From positions 620,001 through 684,000 of the forward strand of contig CP136508.1 of the NCBI GenBank assembly GCA_008011715.2: a DNA stretch of 64,000 nt. The letters are read 5' to 3'. This document shows, in pieces, positions 61,724 to 64,000 of the stretch; position 1 is the stretch's first letter, and each line of letters begins with the position of its first letter. The position numbers and the translations under genes are program-made. The stretch comes from [Empedobacter] haloabium (lineage in GTDB: Bacteria; Pseudomonadota; Gammaproteobacteria; Burkholderiales; Burkholderiaceae_D). The notes below the pieces were generated by a model that had not been told where the DNA came from, did not search any database, and saw nothing but the letters and a program-made list of their open reading frames with translations.

Positions 61724-63814
61724 ATACTGGGCGCTGACGCCGGCCTGCCAGTTGCGGCCGGGCGCCGCCTCGTAATAGCGCTTGTTGGTGTCGCCAACGA
61801 TCACCGAGCCGACGTATTGCCTGTCCAGCAGGTTGCCCAGCCGGACGAACTCGCGCAGGCGCCAGGCGCCGAGTGCTTGCCGCGCCTGCAGCCGCAGGTT
61901 CAGGATGGCGTAACCGGGCGCCGGCCGTTCGCGGTTGGTGTCCTCCGCATAGACCCGGCCGCTGGCCAATGCTTCGAGCGCCGCGCCATAACGGTCGGCG
62001 CTGTCCCGCCACGCCAGCTCGGCGTAAGCCGTGACGCGGGCGACGCCGGGCAGGCGATTGCCCTTGCCGACGACGGCGAACGCCTCGTCATAGACCGCGC
62101 GCAGGCCAGTCAGCGCCGCGTGGGCGGAAAGGCCGTGGCGCCAGGCCGTGTCCAACGATACCTCGACGCCCTGGCGCACGGTGCGAGCGGCATTGCGGTA
62201 GCTGGTGCGGCCGCCGCTGGCGGCATCCACCACCAGTTCGTCGCGCGTGCGCACCTGGAACAGCGCCACGTCGGCCCGGGTCGACTCGGCCAGGCGCAGC
62301 TTCGCGCCGGCTTCCACGTGCGTGCTGCGCGCCGGGCGCAGGCCGAAATTGAAGCCGCCGCTGGCGGAATAGAAGGACTCGTTCAGCGTCGGCGTCTCGA
62401 AGCCGCGCGCCGTGCTGGCATACAGGCTCAGTGCCGGCGTCGCCTTGTACAGGGCGCCCAGCACCGGTGTGGTGCGGGCGAACGTCATGCCGCCGCTGTC
62501 GTTGCCGTTGGCGAGGAACCGGTCGTCCACGTCCACCTTGACGCGGCTGTGGCGCAACCCGGCCGTCAGGCGCCAGGGCCCGCTCTGCCATTCGCTCTGT
62601 ACATAGGGATCGAAGTTCGAGACGACGTCGTTCTCGTCGCGCCGCAACGCGCCGCGCACGCCCAGCTGGTTGCCGATGAAGTTCTCGTAGCCCTGGCGGT
62701 CGTCGCTGGAACGGTCATAATCGACGCCGACGGTGGTGCGCAGCACGCCGGCGTCGAAGCGCCGCACGTCGCGCCAGCTGATGGCGGCGCCGTGGAACCG
62801 GCGTTCGAAGTCGATCACGCCGCCGGAGTGGGACGCGGGGGCTTGAAAGGCTTTCGAAAAGGCCTGGTACTGCACCACGTCGCGGTTGCCGCCGTAGAGC
62901 ATGAGGTGCAGGCGGTGCTCGCCGAAGTGGATGTCGTAGCTGGCGCCGACCTGCTGGTGATCGATGCTCTTGCGGGTGTCGTAGCGCTCGGCGAAGGTGC
63001 GCCGCGGCGTGACCGTGTCGTTCGGGTCCGTTTCGCCCGCGCGCGGGTCGCGCTGGAACGTCGCCCACTGCACGCCGAGCGGGTCCTGGCTGTCGTCCTG
63101 GCGCAGGGCGCTGGCGACGATCGTCAGCTTGCTGCGCTGGTCCGGCTCGAACGTGAGCTTGGCGAAGGCCTGGTCGCGCCGGGCGGCGCTGTGGTCACGG
63201 TAGCCGTCCGTATCGAAGCGGGAGGCATCGAGCACGTAGCCCATCGTGCCATGGCGGCCTTGCGCGGCGAGGTCGGCCTTGCGGGTGCCGTCGCTGCCGC
63301 CCATCACGGACATCTCGACGGAGGCAGGCGCCTTGCCTTCCTCCGTGAACAGCTGGATGACGCCGCCGGAGTGGTTGCCATACAGTGCCGAGAAGGGACC
63401 ACGCAGCACCTCGATACGCTGGGCGCGATCCAGGTTGAAGGTGGCGGCCTGACCCTGGCCATCCGGCATGGTGGCCGGGATGCCGTCCGCGATCAGCCGT
63501 ACGCCGCGCACGCCGAAGGCCGAACGGGCGCCGAAGCCGCGCGAGGAGATCTGCAGGTCCTGTGCGTAGTTTTGGCGGTTCTGCACCACGAGCCCAGGCA
63601 CCGCGACCAGCGCTTCGGAGGCGTTGACGCGCAGCTGGGCGTCGCGGATGTGGGCCATGTCGACGACGTCGATTGCGGCCGGAATGTCCTGGCTGTTGTG
63701 TTCGATACGGCTGGCGGTGATCACCACCACGTCGCCGGGAATGTCGGCGGCGCTGGTCGCCAACGGGAAGGCTGCGGCGATGGCCGCGCCAAGGTGGAAG
63801 GGAAGTCGTCGCAT
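61715..63814 (-). CDS. YncD-like TonB-dependent outer-membrane receptor
   Basis: The 699-residue receptor has a signal peptide (about residues 1-22), a plug domain (DVVVITASRIEHNSQDIPAAIDVV, LVVQNRQNYAQDLQISSRGFGARSAFGVRG) and a 22-strand barrel. Segments such as GIPATMPDGQGQ, RGPFSALYGN, YDTRKSI, RGFETPTLNE, DELVVDAASGGRTSY and the C-terminal EAAPGRNWQAGVSAQYLF strongly recall E. coli YncD. The ligand is unknown; iron- or copper-type complexes are candidates. It needs a TonB system such as the one suggested by the gene at 3452. The last residue is Phe, as normal for barrel insertion. Confidence 0.88.
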   Translation of the reverse strand: MRRLPFHLGAAIAAAFPLATSAADIPGDVVVITASRIEHNSQDIPAAIDVVDMAHIRDAQLRVNASEALVAVPGLVVQNRQNYAQDLQISSRGFGARSAFGVRGVRLIADGIPATMPDGQGQAATFNLDRAQRIEVLRGPFSALYGNHSGGVIQLFTEEGKAPASVEMSVMGGSDGTRKADLAAQGRHGTMGYVLDASRFDTDGYRDHSAARRDQAFAKLTFEPDQRSKLTIVASALRQDDSQDPLGVQWATFQRDPRAGETDPNDTVTPRRTFAERYDTRKSIDHQQVGASYDIHFGEHRLHLMLYGGNRDVVQYQAFSKAFQAPASHSGGVIDFERRFHGAAISWRDVRRFDAGVLRTTVGVDYDRSSDDRQGYENFIGNQLGVRGALRRDENDVVSNFDPYVQSEWQSGPWRLTAGLRHSRVKVDVDDRFLANGNDSGGMTFARTTPVLGALYKATPALSLYASTARGFETPTLNESFYSASGGFNFGLRPARSTHVEAGAKLRLAESTRADVALFQVRTRDELVVDAASGGRTSYRNAARTVRQGVEVSLDTAWRHGLSAHAALTGLRAVYDEAFAVVGKGNRLPGVARVTAYAELAWRDSADRYGAALEALASGRVYAEDTNRERPAPGYAILNLRLQARQALGAWRLREFVRLGNLLDRQYVGSVIVGDTNKRYYEAAPGRNWQAGVSAQYLF

Positions 63815-63834
63815 GAAATGGGGGTGGTGGCTTA

Positions 63835-63855
63835 TTTGCTAACAAATTTGCTAAC
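63835..63855. repeat. Direct repeat TTTGCTAAC x2 upstream of the TonB receptor gene
   Basis: TTTGCTAAC occurs at 63835-63843 and 63847-63855, a 12-base period, 21-41 bases upstream of the receptor start. Spacing of about one helical turn suggests an operator for a dimeric regulator, or slippage. It does not resemble a classical Fur box. Confidence 0.6.
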
Positions 63856-63891
63856 GAATATAACCCGCCGAAGAAAAGTGCGTCGTCCCTC

Positions 63892-63920
63892 TTGTCGGGT
63901 TGGCGCCGGCTTGCTATAGT
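63892..63920 (+). promoter_or_regulatory. Predicted sigma-70 promoter reading out of the window
   Basis: TTGTCG (63892-63897) and TATAGT (63915-63920) are separated by exactly 17 bases. It points rightwards, away from the receptor gene, toward a gene whose coding region must lie beyond 64000. The remaining bases 63921-64000 show no gene start I can support. Confidence 0.4.
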
Positions 63921-64000
63921 TCTGTCCCTGCCGCAGCGTAGACGTGAAAACGAAACGATGCGACAGAAACCGAGGGGTTGACGAGCTGCACGAAACACCG

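Noticed and set aside
1..64000. CRISPR arrays, tRNA or rRNA genes, complete insertion sequences, prophage genes
   Set aside because: None was recognised by reading the sequence: no regularly spaced repeats of CRISPR type, no tRNA-like cloverleaf ends, no transposase or integrase proteins among the frames.

Overview
The window looks like a stretch of chromosome from a high-GC betaproteobacterium of the family Oxalobacteraceae, most like Massilia, Telluria or Pseudoduganella. This is inferred from gene order and protein character: thiD-hemL-rubredoxin, pilGHIJ-chpA, yqgE-ruvX-pyrR-pyrB-pyrC', waaC-waaA and miaB-phoH-ybeY-corC-lnt-glyQS-gmhB-plsC. No database search was possible. Nearly everything is core-genome. 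No tRNA, rRNA, CRISPR array, prophage or complete insertion sequence was recognised.

Layout. 1-6988 (+): end of mpl, then yqiA, ubiC and an RNB exoribonuclease chained by 4-base ATGA overlaps, a TonB-like protein, aroE-mtgA, and corA. 7107-10763 (-): an NRAMP-like transporter, hemL and a divergent thiD. 10820-20429 (+): rubredoxin and the Pil-Chp chemosensory system of type IV pili, ending in an 1822-residue hybrid CheA. 20504-21919 (-): photolyase. 22137-26814 (+): yqgE/algH, ruvX, pyrR, pyrB, a dihydroorotase-like PyrC' without its metal histidines, and a PlsC acyltransferase. 26844-27722 (-): apaH. 27820-36724 (+): surface polysaccharide block with rfbBACD (dTDP-rhamnose), a WecA/MraY-type transferase, an H-NS-like protein, phosphomannomutase, waaC and waaA. 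36851-49541 (-): a long housekeeping block (GNAT, YgjP-like peptidase, plsC, gmhB, glyS, glyQ, lnt, corC, ybeY, phoH, miaB), broken between corC and ybeY by an oppositely oriented CorA/ZntB-like gene. 49590-56083: acyltransferase-3 membrane protein, an orphan helix-turn-helix-like protein, an HDOD pair divergent from a sensor kinase, DUF1697 and DUF3224 proteins. 56263-63814: ChaN-like lipoprotein, an internally duplicated lipoprotein, rtcB-rtcA RNA repair genes and a YncD-like TonB receptor.

The most unusual feature is not a protein. Seven intergenic gaps carry long, often perfect palindromes built from a few shared modules (GGGGTCAGACCC, GGGTCTGTCCC, CAGGCACCTGTCT, GGGGTCAGTCACC). They sit downstream of at least one gene, in four convergent and three co-directional gaps. 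Some modules recur about 39-43 kb apart in the window, and in the gap at 46.4-46.65 kb several are nested together. They look like a dispersed family of mobile or REP-like palindromic elements that may double as transcription terminators.
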